Source: Hymenolepis diminuta (lineage: Eukaryota > Platyhelminthes > Cestoda > Cyclophyllidea > Hymenolepididae). Taken from it: DNA of 64,000 nt. The notes beneath the pieces are model-generated. The model ran no database searches, was not told the origin of the DNA, and saw nothing but the letters and a program-made list of their open reading frames with translations. Both the position numbers and the translations under genes were made by a program. The stretch covers positions 523,283-587,282 of the forward strand of contig CAADRB010000067.1 of assembly GCA_900708905.1 (NCBI GenBank). Reading direction: 5' to 3'. Numbering within the stretch: position 1 is the stretch's first letter; every line of letters begins with the position of its first letter. Below, one piece after another: positions 38,701 through 53,700 of this stretch.

Positions 38701-41700
38701 TTTCCATATTCAGTTTTCACTTTTTTGTTCAAGGAGTTTGATGTACGCTTAAACATGCTCTAACTTGAGCTCCTGGATTTCCATTTTAAATATGGAATAT
38801 TTGGTTTTTTGGCATTTCTCCCTTTGACTTTTACACCTCGTGGTTGATTAATAAGAGTATATCCTTAGGCTTCGGCTTTTAATTTTGAGACATGGAAGTT
38901 TCATGCTTAACACTGAAGAATGAGTAATCATGAAATAGTCTTAGAGAAAAGTCAAACAAATACAAAGTGCGTCAGCTTAGATTACGATTGGTCGGCGAAT
39001 GCGTCTTACAGACATCAACACGCGTGCGTGGAGACAGCTTAGGTAAGAATTTGCGTCATGGTGTCACAAATGTACTTTTGAATCGCCAATGTTAAAGCCG
39101 GAATAAAAAAACGCCATAAGCAATAGGTAGCCACTATAATGCCACTAGCACTATTGTAGACACTGATGTTCATCTATTTTCTAAAAGCAACCATCTTTGT
39201 GGGTGGTGATGATGAGCCACATGGCTGGCTAACAACATGGTAACATTGCTGGCCATGTGGTTATCCTCCTCCTTGTTGACTTTTAATCGGTAATGTTAAT
39301 AGTACTCTTCTGACCGCATTTCTATGATGATATATTGTATCGAAATGGGAAATTTAGCTTAATTAGGTTATAATTTCACAGTGATTTATGGGTGTCTGAT
39401 AGTATAGAACAGTTACGGATAGAATCGATAAGACACTAGTTTTGCTTGTTCGTGTGCCTCAGATATTCCGTGTGATGCAAGGGTTAACACGTTCGTTTGC
39501 AAAATCAGAGGTCAATGCATATCGACGTATATATGTATATAACGAGCCAAACGGCCAACCACATTGGTTTAATCTGGTTAATAAATGGGTGACAGAATTC
39601 GAGATTTTACCACATGATGCATGCCTCTATCCAAGATAAGCGTTAGAAAATCCCTACTAACTGACCTCGGAGTTGTTATTTATTAGTAATTTAAATAAGA
39701 AGACAACAATACCATTTCATATGAGAGCTATAATAGTTATCTTCAACAACCGACATGTTTTTTGTGATCGCTCAGGCCCAGTGTTGACTGACGACGGGGA
39801 GGTGAAGACTCTGGCCTCCGCTCTTTATTTACAAAGAATATTGTCGTCTGGTGTTTGGAATTAGGATGAATGTCAACAATTAAATTGATCACTATGGATG
39901 TGCCTTTAATCTATTTAATACCGGTGATGAGAGCCAGTATCTCGGCCACTGATCTTGAGCACTACCTGTGTCGGTTATGCTCTTATTAACTTTTATAAGT
40001 AAGTTAGAACTTAAGACTCGCGTTCTATCAAGCAATCATCGAACATTGATAGCACTATCTTCCCCTTTGGTAATTGCCTTTAACGATTTGTTTAACGATT
40101 TCATCTGTTAAATATGATTCTTATTATCTAAATCTGGCTTTGCGGTGTTTATTGCAGCAAAATTGTTTTCCGTTTTTATATATTTGTTGATTTAATTTGC
40201 ATTTCCATATAATCAACCTGTCAAAGTGTGTTTAGTAACCGATGGCTGGTTGATTAATTATGAATCCCTTTTCGGGTATGTGTGTTGTAGTGTTAACAAA
40301 TGTGTTTATTTCCTCATACAGGATGGACTCACAATAAGCAAATGCTCATTAAAATGCATCTAATGACGGAACAAATGGGAGGCCGGAAGGTGACATATTA
40401 AAGTCTTTATTTCTTAAATTGATTTAACGTCTTAATTCTCAATTTCTCTGGTTTGATCCGTGGGTTTCTGGATGTGGAAATCTATCTACGAAAATCTACC
40501 GTTCCATTTAATTGAATGGTTGGCCATGCAACGTTGATTCATCAGTTTCTCTTTACAGTCATGAATAGGCAGCTGTGATTAGCGAAGACATCTTAAGCAG
40601 AACTGGGTCCCCTATATTTTTATTAAGGTAAACTCTAATAACGCAGTATGCTTTGTGAGTTTTTTATTAAACTTTGATCGAAATTAGGTATTCCATTTAC
40701 ACTAGACAGATTTTATTTCGTGCGGGATAACTGTATTAATCTACATCTCAAATTTCTTTAGTTATACCTATTACCCTTCTCCCAGATTTATGTGATAACA
40801 AGGACCTTTATTTCAGTCCCCCAATGTTTTTCATTGTTATTGATTATTTTCTTCCCGCGTATTACATGTTTACAATATTTATTAATAATAAATTAATAGT
40901 TCAGCTAAAATAGATCCTAAGCATTTTTTGGGGAATGACAATTTTACTTTTAATTTATATAAGCTTGGGTTTTTGCTGTTTTAAAATACGGGGAATATGG
41001 CAAGAATGCAAAATAAATACTTCTTTACATTTCTTTACTCTCATCAGGTTCTCATTTTGGCAAGCAGTGAATAGGGAATCACCAAAAAGATGAACTTCTG
41101 ATTCCGTTTCCACTTCTCAGAGCTTTAGAAGTAAATTATAACTTTAGAATACCAAGAGGCCTAACTCGGCTGAATTTTGAATTAATTCTTAATAAGTATA
41201 TCTCAGAAATTTTCTTCTAAGTTTCTGAGTGGGTTCATTTTACCGATGTTCATAGATTATTGGAAAGGTATTTATAGTGAATGGTTGGTCACGCCTTCTT
41301 ACTTCCTTTTTTCTTCTCACGGCCAAAAATCAGTTAATTTGTGCAAGTTCAGATGTATCTTCTATTAATAATTGCTTGCAAGTGTGTTCCTTGTACTAAT
41401 CAAGATTAAAAGGTTAAAGAACATCTGTGAAGATTCCGGATTCGTTAAGCTAATTGTTACATTAGGGGAAATGATTAAGAAAATTCATCTGTCCTCCATT
41501 CATGATGTAATTAATCCGTTTTAATGTTATTCTGTGTTTGATATTTTCTCTGCATGAACATTATTGTATTTGTATCCATTATTCATATGGAATAATAAGT
41601 TTGAAATAAGGGAAATTAAATAGTCGGATTCTAATTGAGCTCGTTTTTTTCATTCAATTTTTTGAATTTCCTTAATTTAACTGGCACTTCGGATGATCAC

Positions 41701-44700
41701 ATTTCCTTTTGATTTTTGCTTCAGTGCAAATGGCCACATTATTATTTGACGAAATGACAAGGCAACAAAACTCATAATATTTAATCGTGGAAAAGCACCA
41801 TAACACTAAGTATAGGTAGTTTTTCATTAAGAATTGTGGGAAGCGGGATCGAGAAGTAGATGTCAATTTTCTGTTAACTCATGCCGTTAAATTATACATC
41901 GTTCTTCTTATAAGGTCAATAAAATTGTTTTCATTTAATATAAGTTAAGTAGTTATCGGCTTGTATTTTGGAATCCAAAAAACATATTTTGAATTTAGAT
42001 TAAAATTTTTGTGTTGTTTTTTTATTAAATCTCATAATTTTAGAATCATTGAAAGAGCGCAAAGTTATATAATTCACCTAAGTGCATTAATTATCATAGA
42101 AATGAAATGTGACCCCTTTCTACGTGAGTTTTGTGGGCCTTTTTGAGTCATAATTATGGGCCTTTCAAAGCTCATTTTCAATTTTTAGTTTCAAGTAGAT
42201 TTCCTTCTCATACACCTGAATTGCGTGTTTAAATAATTGAATTTATTTTAAATTATGAGAGCAATCCTTTAGAATAAAAGTTAGTTCTTTTTCAATGAAA
42301 TTTGATTTAATTTGCTTTAAATTGTAACATATGTAGAATAATGTGAATGAAACAACGAATTTTCGGCCTTCTATTTTACAATCAATCAAATCATTCCCAA
42401 TACTTAAATGTTTGAAATGTAGGACTCCTTTTTTGAGATATACGCTAGAAAGGAATCAAATCTTAATGCAGGGTAATAATATAAATCGAGCGCCGCATTA
42501 AATAGTATGTTCTGAGAAACAATGTGTCGTCTTGAAGATGAAGGTCGATGACTTCTAAGGCCCATTGTTTTTAAGTCAATTTATTGAAGTTTCATCTTTT
42601 ATAACCGACTGTTTCGATGTGAAACCACAGCGGTTTCTGTTCAATTAATACAAGTTTTGGAATGGTGAAAAATACACTTAGTCGTTTTAATCCATGGCCT
42701 AAATATTAGGTAAAAGCAAAGTGGATTGTTAGACGTCTTGCACAAAAATTGTAATCGTTCCAAATGTGGGAGTAAGTTAGAATGACTTGGGTATTATTTG
42801 AAAATCTTTATGCTATAAACCCTATAGACTTAATCATCTGACTGCGGTTGTTGGATCAAAGATTTAAGTTTATGTATGTGCATAAAGAACTGTAATCGTC
42901 AGCTGTTAGCTGACAGTCCTAAGTCTAAGTCCATGTAAATTGGTGGCTTTGGTTCTTCTTACCCTTAACAGACTAATCGAAAGTCTAGAGTAGTTATTTT
43001 TTCATTCTGTAATACATCTTCTAGGATATAAAGCAAAGAATCCGAGAATCAAGGGAAATATAATTATCCAAAATTACGGGACTGATTCGGTTTGAATACG
43101 TCTAAGTATTAGTGTGCTCAGCTTGATTGATGCGAATGTGAGTGTTTATCATATTTGTTATTAATATTTGCTTTGATTTGTGGATAAATCTAAAAACTTA
43201 AGGAGATAAGTGATTTAATGACAATATATGGGCCCTGTAATCTGTTTTATTTCAGATGCTTCAAATGCGTTAGATAATTAAATAAATAGATACTCTTCCT
43301 GTCTTTCCTTAGATTGCTTCTGGTTGGCAAGGAATTTTCTTGACTTTGTTGTTTCTGGGAAAATTAACGAACCTCTGGCTTCGTCTCTCGTTCCCGCTAT
43401 GCAGATTCTCATCCCTAAATCAGCTGATTTACCAAAGCCAATAGAAAGTAAGTTCTGTAATCAAATTAACAATATTCTGTGTGTTTACATTGCTCGCATG
43501 AGGTTTTAACAGTTTGATTAGGCTTATTAACGCCAAAAAGAGAGCAGAGCCGCTGGAATCCCTCTTCTAACTGGTTAGTAGGGCCGTTTCGACAGAAAGA
43601 TGTGAATCAGTATCTGGAGACCGAGAAGGATAAAATTTCCGCAACATCGTTCACAAATGATCCAGGTGTTTTTTTTTGCACATAACTACCTTCACAGATG
43701 CCAATCTTCAAGCAGAACCATCGACCACCACGACTGGCATCTAACGATGAAGCTTCTTATGTATAAATCTAATCTGCTTATCAATAAGTTGAAGTGGCTT
43801 CCCTACCCCCTCCGTATCGACCTAGCGACATGAGTGACTTGATCTCTTCAATGTGGCCTCGTTTCAAGTCATATGATAATCTTAGGTCTTTCGATTATTC
43901 GCCATGTCAGTGACTCATTTATTTTTTATATTGAGGCGCGTTGTCCTTTCGATTGATTAGTTTGATATTTCATTTAATAGAACTTGCAAAGATGTATCAA
44001 CTTTTCCTCATATTTCTCTCTTTCTACTTTCTCTACTTTATATTGCATTTAAACATCTTTGCTTGACCTCTGAGTAGATTCAAGCCCTTGATATTTGAAA
44101 CCTATGAACTGCTTGATTTATTTGATTGATTTCTCATATGATTTCGGTAGATTTGTCTTCTCTATTTGTGATGTTAACTAACATGTTTCCACACAATAAT
44201 TGAGCTCACTCAAGATAAAGCTGAACAAGGTGGGGTTCCAAATATGGTTTCTAACATTTTGAAGACAATTGGAGTATAGTGAGCTGTTTATTATTAAAGG
44301 CTGGTGTTGGCCTGACGGTGCCCTTATTTTTGTAATTATCCCATCGATTAATAAAGTGAGAGAACATTCTCTTAATTGAAGAATGATAGTTGATCTCGTC
44401 ATGTCCTAACTTTCCATAGCAATGACGCAGAGATGACATAGTGATGACGTGTAAATTCAGTTCCAGTGCACGCCAGAGTAATCTTTCGTCCTCCTATCAG
44501 GGACAAGGTAAATAAGGCGTTTGGGCGGTCCTAACGCAATTCGGAGAGGAGGGGGAGGGGGAGCCAGTCTAAATTGATTCACTGAGTTGCCAGACTTTGT
44601 CGGGTTCGTTGCTATTTGGTCATAACACCATAACCAATTCATAACTTTAATTCTCTGTCAATGAATCTTGATTTCTAAATGGTCTTCTTCGCTATCCAGT

Positions 44701-47700
44701 TCTTTTATTTAAGACCAATGGAAACTAAAAGCAAATTCCTGCGGAACATTTACTGGAAACAATCTGAAATGATAGCTATGTACCTCCTTTACTAAATTTT
44801 AGAGTTGCTCACTTTCGTGAAGTATGAATCTTCTATACTTTCATTCTGCAACGCTAGAAAGGCTAGTTTTCTGTGATATATCTGATCGCTAGAGTACACC
44901 TGACTCAGACTAGAGAGGGAAGGTTAGGACGGGATGCAGTTAATCCAAGACATTTTATTAATCAACCAAAGGAAATATACAGGAATACGAACTGTCTTCA
45001 TGTTATTGATGTTGAGCCATCAAAATTCCACCGGACTGATAGTAATTTTAATCCCAAATAGTCGTCAAGGTGTCAGGAATGATGTTCCCTCACGTCTTGG
45101 TAATGCTGATTGTTGACTTAAGGAATATATTCGCCTCAGACCAAACATGAACACTGCAGCTATGATCTTTGTTTTATCGAACTCCTGTCATTAGAGCATA
45201 TAGTGTGCGAAGACTTGTAATAGGTATCCACATAACCTTGTACGATCGATAACATACCAGTATCAAAGTGAATGTGTTCATGATTTATAAATTCCGGCCA
45301 ATAAACTGAAGACTTAGATTCCAGCCTCTGTTTTATGAATGGAAGTCTATATTTTTTTGTCCCTAACATTATTATTCTCGAATAACTTGTTAATGAAATA
45401 TTACCCTCTCGTAATTGAGTATTTTTTGGGTACGAATAGGAGTTTAACGGTCATGCAGTTCCTTTAATTTTTGTCTACTCCTGCTTCCAATCTCTGCTCT
45501 ATACCCGTAACAAACTTATTTAGCCTCTATAATAAAGTTATTGACTGACATCTCTCTTAGTTTAAACAATTGTTTATTTAATCTCCACTGAATAAACCTA
45601 CTTCAAAGTAGACCAAAATTTATTAAGATTTTTCGAGAAATTCAGTAGTCTAGCCTTTCTATGTTCTACTCCTAAGGGTCTCAATAAACCCTTATAATTA
45701 AATCATATGCCGACCTCCTTTTCCTCAGTTCAAATCCTTGTGCATTTATTTTTGTTTAAATCGGTTGATTGTAAAATTAAATTTCAGAGATAGAGAGAAA
45801 GTTAAACGACTTGTTTTAGGATAATGTCTAAAGAAAACAGCAAAAAATCTTTATTCCACAATCTTGAGTTTAATCTCCTAATTTAGACATTTGACAAATT
45901 AATACATCGGGATTTTATGCAGTTGACTTCTTTGAAACAAAACGTTACTTAGTTGGGAGAAATGATATATTCTTTAAACTGTTTTAGAATGATTATTGTC
46001 CCTTTTATTTTGTATTATTGATTTCACTTGACGGAAAGAAATAATTAGTTTCAGTTCCTATCTAGGATATCAGTTAGTCAATGAGATTTATATTTATTTA
46101 CAGGGGATTAAAGTACAATTTTTGGACTTCATTTTTTACTAACTTTTGACAGATAGAAGGTACTCTAGAACCGTTCTTTTGGGATGCTCGTATTTCAATA
46201 TTCCCCTTGTCGATTGTAATTGACCAATGTGGTTGGCCATCACATCACTGGATCTGTGTCAATGCGTTGTTCTCCTAACATCTGAATTGACCATTCCTCC
46301 GTTGACAATTAATAAATTATTAATGGATAACTTGTCGTGAGACCCTCACTCTTTGAAGGGTTGAGGGATGGGGGTTTGTTTTAGTTGAAACTTGATCATT
46401 AGTATGTTTACCTGACATATAACATGCAAATTGAATTGATCAATATGAGTGAGTTCTTTATCACTTATCAGTTTTTATATATCTCAAGTAGGAGTGTCCT
46501 CAGTTGCTGAGTCGACATAGAAAATGTATACGTTTAAGAATCGGAAATCATAACAAATAATTTTAACTTATATTCGTTTAACAAGAGCTGGTTTCCGTTA
46601 GTGACTTTTTATTTACAAAATTTTACTTTATCAACTGTTTTTTGACTCTTTATTTTCTTATTTTAAATGGATGGGATGAGTACGTTTATGATCATCGGTA
46701 ATATAAAGAGAATGTCTGATTTAAGAACTTCTCGGTATATAGCCCCTTGAGTAGTTAATTGCTAGATCAAAGTGATTTACGGTAGCATGGCGAACATTCA
46801 GAGGTAAGAGGTTGAGTTGAAAGATAGAGATTTATTAAGACAGCAACAAGTAAGAAGAGATGGAGAAGAAAGATCTAGGGCTCGGGACGGCTCGTAGGTA
46901 ATTTTGTATTAAAGGGTGAAGAGACCGAAATTATCGATTGTCCGAGTTTTGGAGCGCAAAACAAGTAAATCAAAAATTGTGATTTCATTATCGAATATCA
47001 ACATTTTCATCTTTAAGTAGAGATATCCACTATTTGGGCCAATTTGTTGAGTCACCTTGGAGAACTTCTGGGTTTCAAAATTAAATTTACCAAGTTTGTG
47101 CGAATTTAGAAAGAGCTAGCTTAAGTTATTATTAATTTTATTATATTAATTAATTTTTCGGTAGTAAACATTTCCTTGAATATCAGTAAATCTGCATGCA
47201 TTCAAATGAGAGAAATTGGTCATCTAACGAGTGTACTTAACTTCGGAATTTCTCATTTTGTATTGTCTTACCTTTAAATTCCCATGAGTGCTTAATTGTT
47301 AGATCAAAGTGATTTATGATGTTGCTGACAACAAAATGTCAGTGGTAGAGATAGAGCAAAATGATAAAGCTTTATTGTGATAGCGAGAAAAGCAAGATGG
47401 CAATATTTAGGAAAAGAGGGAGGTCAAAAGGGTAAAAGTGGACTATTGGGATAGTTGACCGAGATAATTGATTATTAATCATCCGATTTATAAAATCCAA
47501 ATGATTTAGAGCGGGACATGTGACAGCATTACCGATTAGAAGTGTTCGCATGCTTCAAGGACAAAAGTACATTATTTGGGTTAATATTGTTGAGACTACT
47601 TAAATTAAAAACATCTGCGACTGCGTGATTAGTCAAGCTTGTGTCAGTTTCTTCGGATTGCTACTCACCTACTTACTCTTTCATATTTCCTAAACTACAA

Positions 47701-50700
47701 TTACCTCCCTGTCTTAAAGACACGGAAGAGGTAGGTTCGTGATTTGCCAATCCCATTACTATTGTCTAAATGAATTTCTCACGGTGTCCCTAGACACATT
47801 TTGATAACTGTCTGTTCTTTGGAATATGCCTTTTTTGGTTATTCAAATTGAACAGTGAAATGCCCTAATTTATTTGTGAAGTTTGAGTATTTTGTAAATT
47901 TGTATTTTTGGAAAACTAACTCGCTGTTATTGGGATTACTCTTCTTTCATTTACTTCCCTTGCTGTTTTACCTTACATTTTATTTGTGATTGCCGTTTTG
48001 ACTAAGTTTTCACTGTGTTATTTTTCTTTACTGGAATGGTCATTTGTCAGTGATTTCATTACAATTGTCACAATTTTTGTCATTAATGTTCATGGCAAGA
48101 CAAAATATTTTACATAAGTCGTGGGGAAGCATCTGATTCGACCAACTGTGAAATATTCAAACGAGGGATAAAGAGCTAAAAGATCGAGTAGAAGTTGAGG
48201 ATAAATGTGGGACATCAAAAACGTTTCGCTTTACGTGCTCAGGTTTTATTAGTTCACTGCTTTACTAACGATATATAAAGTTTATTGATGAGTTTATTAA
48301 TTTGATCGTATCTTTTCAGGATTCTAACAGTATGTATAAGCTCACATAATTTTAACATAATACTTTTCGCTAGGTTTCAATTAATGCAAATTCCATATTG
48401 ATATTTATATAGGTGGACTTGTATGCTGTAATAAAGTGAATAATATAAACTCCGCTTTTGGTTGATATTTGGCTGAAAAAAGTAATTTCCATAAATCCTA
48501 GTTTGATTATTTTCTATTTCCGTACAGGGTGACATTTCTGGATGCAGTAACTTCCGGTACGCCGTGATTGTCGAATACTTGACGGAGGCTGTTAATGATG
48601 GTACTGGTTATGACATACTTAATAGGTATAACCCTTGGCTATTTCAAACTCGAATCAACCAGAGTTAGGCTGGAGATTCCTCGAGTGGGCCCAGCAAGAG
48701 TGAGACCCATGTAACACCAAGGAACGTTAGTTTGGGAGCATATAAGACCCTGACGACAATGAGGTGCAGCCTCGCCTGAATTTTGTACAACCACTTGACA
48801 CTGTTCCATTTACGAGTGAAACAGATCCATCAAGACTGATTTCCTCCGGTTGCTTGTATTTATCATCTACTAGTGTCGGTCGTTTAGGACGGCGAAGGAA
48901 CGTGGATTTAGCTAGAATGTGGTCACTGACCTAGACATGTTGGGGACTTGATCATGGTGGACGATGTATGAGTTCTGGAGAAAGTAAGAATACAACTACC
49001 TTATTTCACTTTAGTCGGCATAGTTGACTTGTCTGATGATTAAGCAAATAGGATGTGGAGATTGATAGTTATTTGGGTACGGTAAGCTTGGAGATAAGCC
49101 GTAGTGGGATGATTTTGGGCTTGGAAAATTCCATAAAGTCCATGAGCTTCGTTACTTTAACATTATCTCTGACCGATGGGTGTAACCGCATGTCACCATT
49201 GTCCGCCCCAATAGGTGTTGTAATAGGAACCACCCTGTGGACAGGTACAATCGAAAATTAAGTAGAGTTTTCCGAAGAATTTTGAGAAACAGTGGTTTTA
49301 GATATATTAGAAACATCAGAAGACATTTTAGTCTCAATTTTTGTGGAAACAGCCTCTATTTCTGCGCACAAGATCTAAAACATTTGATAAAGAATTGAGC
49401 AATCCACTGTTTGTTGAGAAATCGAATACTTCTTGGCTTTAGGCATTATAAAATCATCAGAGACGATAAATAGTATGTTCTCGGCACTTGTTATAACTTT
49501 TTTAGCCTCCCATATTTGCCAAAATCTCCCGAACTCAATAATAACAAGTAATCGCCTTAATGGTAGGCTTTATTCCAAAGTTATCCAAGGGGACAATCTT
49601 GAAATTGAGCACATTCTAACAAATGTGCAGATTTCATTAATAAATAACGATAACTTGGTGATTTAATTTTCCTTGGATTAAACTGAATCATTTTTCCATC
49701 CAACATTTTCATATTTTAGTGACGTCCGTAATGCCTTTGAGAGTAAAAATTTGGAAAATTTCTCTCCTACGTTGGCGATTATTATACTTAACCTCCTCTT
49801 GCAGTACAATTAACCATCTTTATTTGATTATTCCATCTCTGTATAGTTCTAGTGATCTTTATCAAGGTGCTTATTTGATTTTATCTGTTTAAGGTCCCAC
49901 TTTTCGTTTTATGCTTTAGAGGAATCGGAAAAGGTCTCTTCAAATGCGAATCACCCAAATAATACGACTATGTTGGGGAGGAAATGCGTAGTTTCGATTT
50001 ATCTTGATAAATTTGACGCTCTCGTTCCCTTTTTACGGGCAATGGTCCCCTTTCATGAACACAAAACTCAAAGAGCTTAGAATTTCTTGTTCCTATTTTT
50101 GAACCTGATTGATGAGTAATAATGGAATGTGAATGAGAAGTATGCCTTATCTTGAAAGGAGATTCCGATAAATACTGCACTTACAAACGCCTAGTTCCAA
50201 TTAAAAATGAATGATCTCAAAAGTTTGTTTTTAACTTAATTTCTTAATATGTTAACTAATACATCCTTTGTTTCATGGTCTGGTTAGATTCGATTTTCAG
50301 TATTTGTTAATGTGAGAAATGCATGCCATTTCAATTAACCTCAACTCTTCCCAGATTATGTCCCTATGCTATCTCGGTTTGATAAATCGGGATAACAGTG
50401 ATTTCAGTATGTTTATTTCTTTCATAACATTTTATAACATAACGGAGTTAATTTCCTCAAAGTCTTGGCTGAAAAAGAAAAGCACTCGTTGAGAATTTTA
50501 TTCTTATGCACTTAAAATGATTGATAATGTTTTTTGGAATCGCGTTCATTTCAAGCGTTTTCAGTTACTGAAAACACGTGTTTATGAGCTACCTACTAAA
50601 GATCCAAGAGGAAATATGTCTTATTTACGATTTGGACGGAAAGATATATGACGTACAACATTGCTTAATAGAATGAAGCGGAAAGTCAAATATGAACATT

Positions 50701-53700
50701 TCATTTTTAAAAAGCTACGATTTTCGGTAGCTACAGTTGTGATCGGTGTCTTTTTACCCTTATATTTTCATAAAACTTAAGAAGTTAACTTCGGTTGAAG
50801 ATTAGTTCTCAAGGCTGTCGAGAAAACATTGCAGTCATTCTATTTCACTTTCCCTATCACATGTTTCACTAACCACTTAAAATTCTTTCGATCACACAAA
50901 TTTACACTTCTATTCGCACAAATTTAAAAAATGAATGGTTGCACCACTTACATTTTGTATTAGCTGAGATCTGCAACATCGACGCAAGCAAAGGTTTTAG
51001 CATGGCAAGTATAGTCATCACAGACTTTCTTTCGCTAATGTATTTTCCTCAGATGGTTATCCAGTTCTGTGTTTAATGTCTAAATTGTAGTATACGTACC
51101 TTAATTGACCATATGATCAAATTATAACCCTAATCTTGTCAATTTACGCGTCGGTTCAACTACAGTCCTTGTGTATATGCTTTTGCCAACGGCGTTTTGC
51201 TATAAAAATGGTTGATATTATTGATTTCATCTTGTGATTTTGTGCGTTATGAAGCTAACCATGCCATAACATCTAATGTTGATCTGTTATTAATGTCTTT
51301 GCTAAGCGATTATCGGCATTGAAATGGGTAAACGGTTCATTAATTACCAAGGCAAATACTTTAATGCCATTTCATCATGGGAACAATAAAGCATTCCAAT
51401 ATGTATCTAGGGGAGGGGATTGCATATAGTTAGAAATCCAAGTCAATTCATCATTTGATTTTTAGATTCAGATTGTGCATTTTATATTTTTGCGTATTGC
51501 CCATCACTAATGTTCCAATGCCAAAATTTCGGGATTCGTCTCCTAATTTTCTGAGTGAAATCATGTTAGCAGCGTCCAGAGACTATTGAACAGTTTAGTA
51601 ATTTGGACGGTTGGCCATTCACTTGTATTGCTTAGTTCTGAAGGTCCTATTCATAACAACATTTTCTTTCCAATTAGTTGAGCAGTCCTGAGTTTGGAAT
51701 AATTACATGAAAGCACACATCCGACATCATAAAATAAATTTGAAAGTAGGTACATTGTTTATATCTTTACAAGCTTCAGACACATTTGTTTCCTTATAAT
51801 AGCTAAGATACTAACAGGATAATATTAGCTGACATGATTTTAACTTGTTGGAGCCCACAGATAATTATTAAGTCATCTTGTGCAGTCTAAGATAGATGCT
51901 GCCAGCTATTTTTAATGAATGTTTGGTTCTATTTCTGTCAGCAATAATTAAACATTTTATTCCTAGACAAAGGTAGCTGGAAATCAATCATGTTCAATTA
52001 CCTGAAGTTATATTATATTTAATTAACTGTCGGCAAATTGAAAGATGAATAAGTAGCCTGTGGAAGCTCATATCTTACTTTAATTAGATTAATTGAATGA
52101 TGTAGTCAGTTAATAAAATAATAGAATTAAGTTTTCAAATTAATGTTTAAGTAAATTGATTTATTATTATTGTTTCTATGGAAAATGCTTTGGCTTAATT
52201 TTAGAAGAACATATTTGAAACTTTCTTTCCTTTAACCCGATTTCTTATTTTGTATGTGCTTGGTCTAGTGGAACTAAAGGTATTTGTGAAACAGCATTTG
52301 TCTTTTACCGTTCTCTCTGTTCCTCTTTGAATTTTGAGATAGTTTGATCGAAACTTAGTTGGAAGCTTGTTCGTTTGATAATATACTGAATTACTATTGT
52401 TAAAATATTACAAATTTTATCTCTTGAATTTTCCTATAATCGTCAGCTCATTCTCTGTAAATTTCATGGATAAGTATTATTTCATCTTGACTTAGCAATG
52501 GATAGTTAAAATTTATGACCATTTTTAGGCTATAATGGATTACTGAATTCACAGTATACGAAAACTTTTATCCCAAAATATGCTATTGTACATTGTTTTC
52601 AGAAGTAAATGAGCACACTGGTCTGAATGTAACGAACATTTAATGTTATTAAAATGCGTGAAAAAATGTTGATTTAAAAATAAAATATCAATTCAAGTAC
52701 AATTTTGGAATTATTTATTCAAAGCTATGATAATGATTTAACGTATTAACACTTTTCTTTCACCAGATTTGAAATTTGAAGTGTACAGTCGAGTCCTAGA
52801 GAAAAGTGGCACTCGAGATACTGCTCCCATATACCGACCTCTACGGCAATGCAAGGCTGATCCTCCAAGAGCACTGATTGCGCCTGTCTCTATGGATAAG
52901 GACATGTAAGTTTTCTTTCTTAATATATTAATATATCATACATAAATGATTTCACGTGGAAAAATTATTTATGCATGAACCAAAAATTTGGGTTTCATAG
53001 CAAAATCTATCAGTTAAACGCTGAAGTAATAAATGCTAAATTTACTTACAGATTGACTATACATTATAATATTCGTATCCAAGGTTTTTATCTTGTATTT
53101 GAGAGGTAATATGACCCGTGGAAATTGAGTTTGAAATTTTAAAACTTTGTTGGGTATTCAGCTCAAATTTGCGACACGTCAACTTATTTTTTGATTACCT
53201 GTTAGAATATATCGTCAAAACTTTTTGCGGTTCTGGTTAATTATGCTTTGGAGGTTCCATTTCTTTTACGAATTCCTAGTTAAATCTCTGTATTTATAAC
53301 CTCAAATGTTGTTAGGAAAGGAGACTAATATTAATGCATGATTGTGGTTAAAAAGAAAGTGAAAGATTTTCATATCTATGACGGCTTCCTTATTAAGCAA
53401 GTTCAAATAATTATAAAGATTAATTATCTACCTGATTAGCTAATAAAATGCACAAGACTATTAAAATAGTTAAATGACCCCTTCATTCGAGACACGGATT
53501 CTGCTCCCATAAGTCTTAGAATTTTGTTTAGGGCATCAAAAACATTCGACTGCCTCCTATTAAGGACAGTTTTGTTTCTTGAGAAAAATTTTTTAGGGTT
53601 TTAGTGGGAATAAAGAAAATATAAAAGAAAGAATATGTGGATCAGTTACTTGACTCCATTTTGGAGTTTGTAACTAAGTCGAACACTGTAAATGCTATTA

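Larger units (their letters stand above)
34403..43312 (+). other. S1P intron 18 (8.9 kb)
   Basis: This is a large phase-1, A+T-rich intron. It contains a diverged repeat patch at 35695-35830, a hairpin at 39217-39260, two adjacent unsupported frames (39442-39639 and 39673-39864) and a weak repeat-R copy near 41120-41330. I see no gene in it. Confidence 0.55.
43666..52766 (+). other. S1P intron 20 (9.1 kb)
   Basis: This is the longest intron, phase 1. It holds a repeat end at 44873-44955, a local direct duplication (46740-47075 and 47280-47620), a GC-richer patch at 48600-48990 and a repeat-R copy at 51411-51690. No gene is recognised. Confidence 0.55.

Noticed and set aside
39442..39864. Two adjacent plus-strand frames as a nested gene
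   Set aside because: No homology recognised, no supporting splice pattern between them, and other frames of this length occur by chance in the introns.
44457..44642. Minus-strand frame with a Pro run
   Set aside because: The proline run comes from a G-rich tract; no further support.
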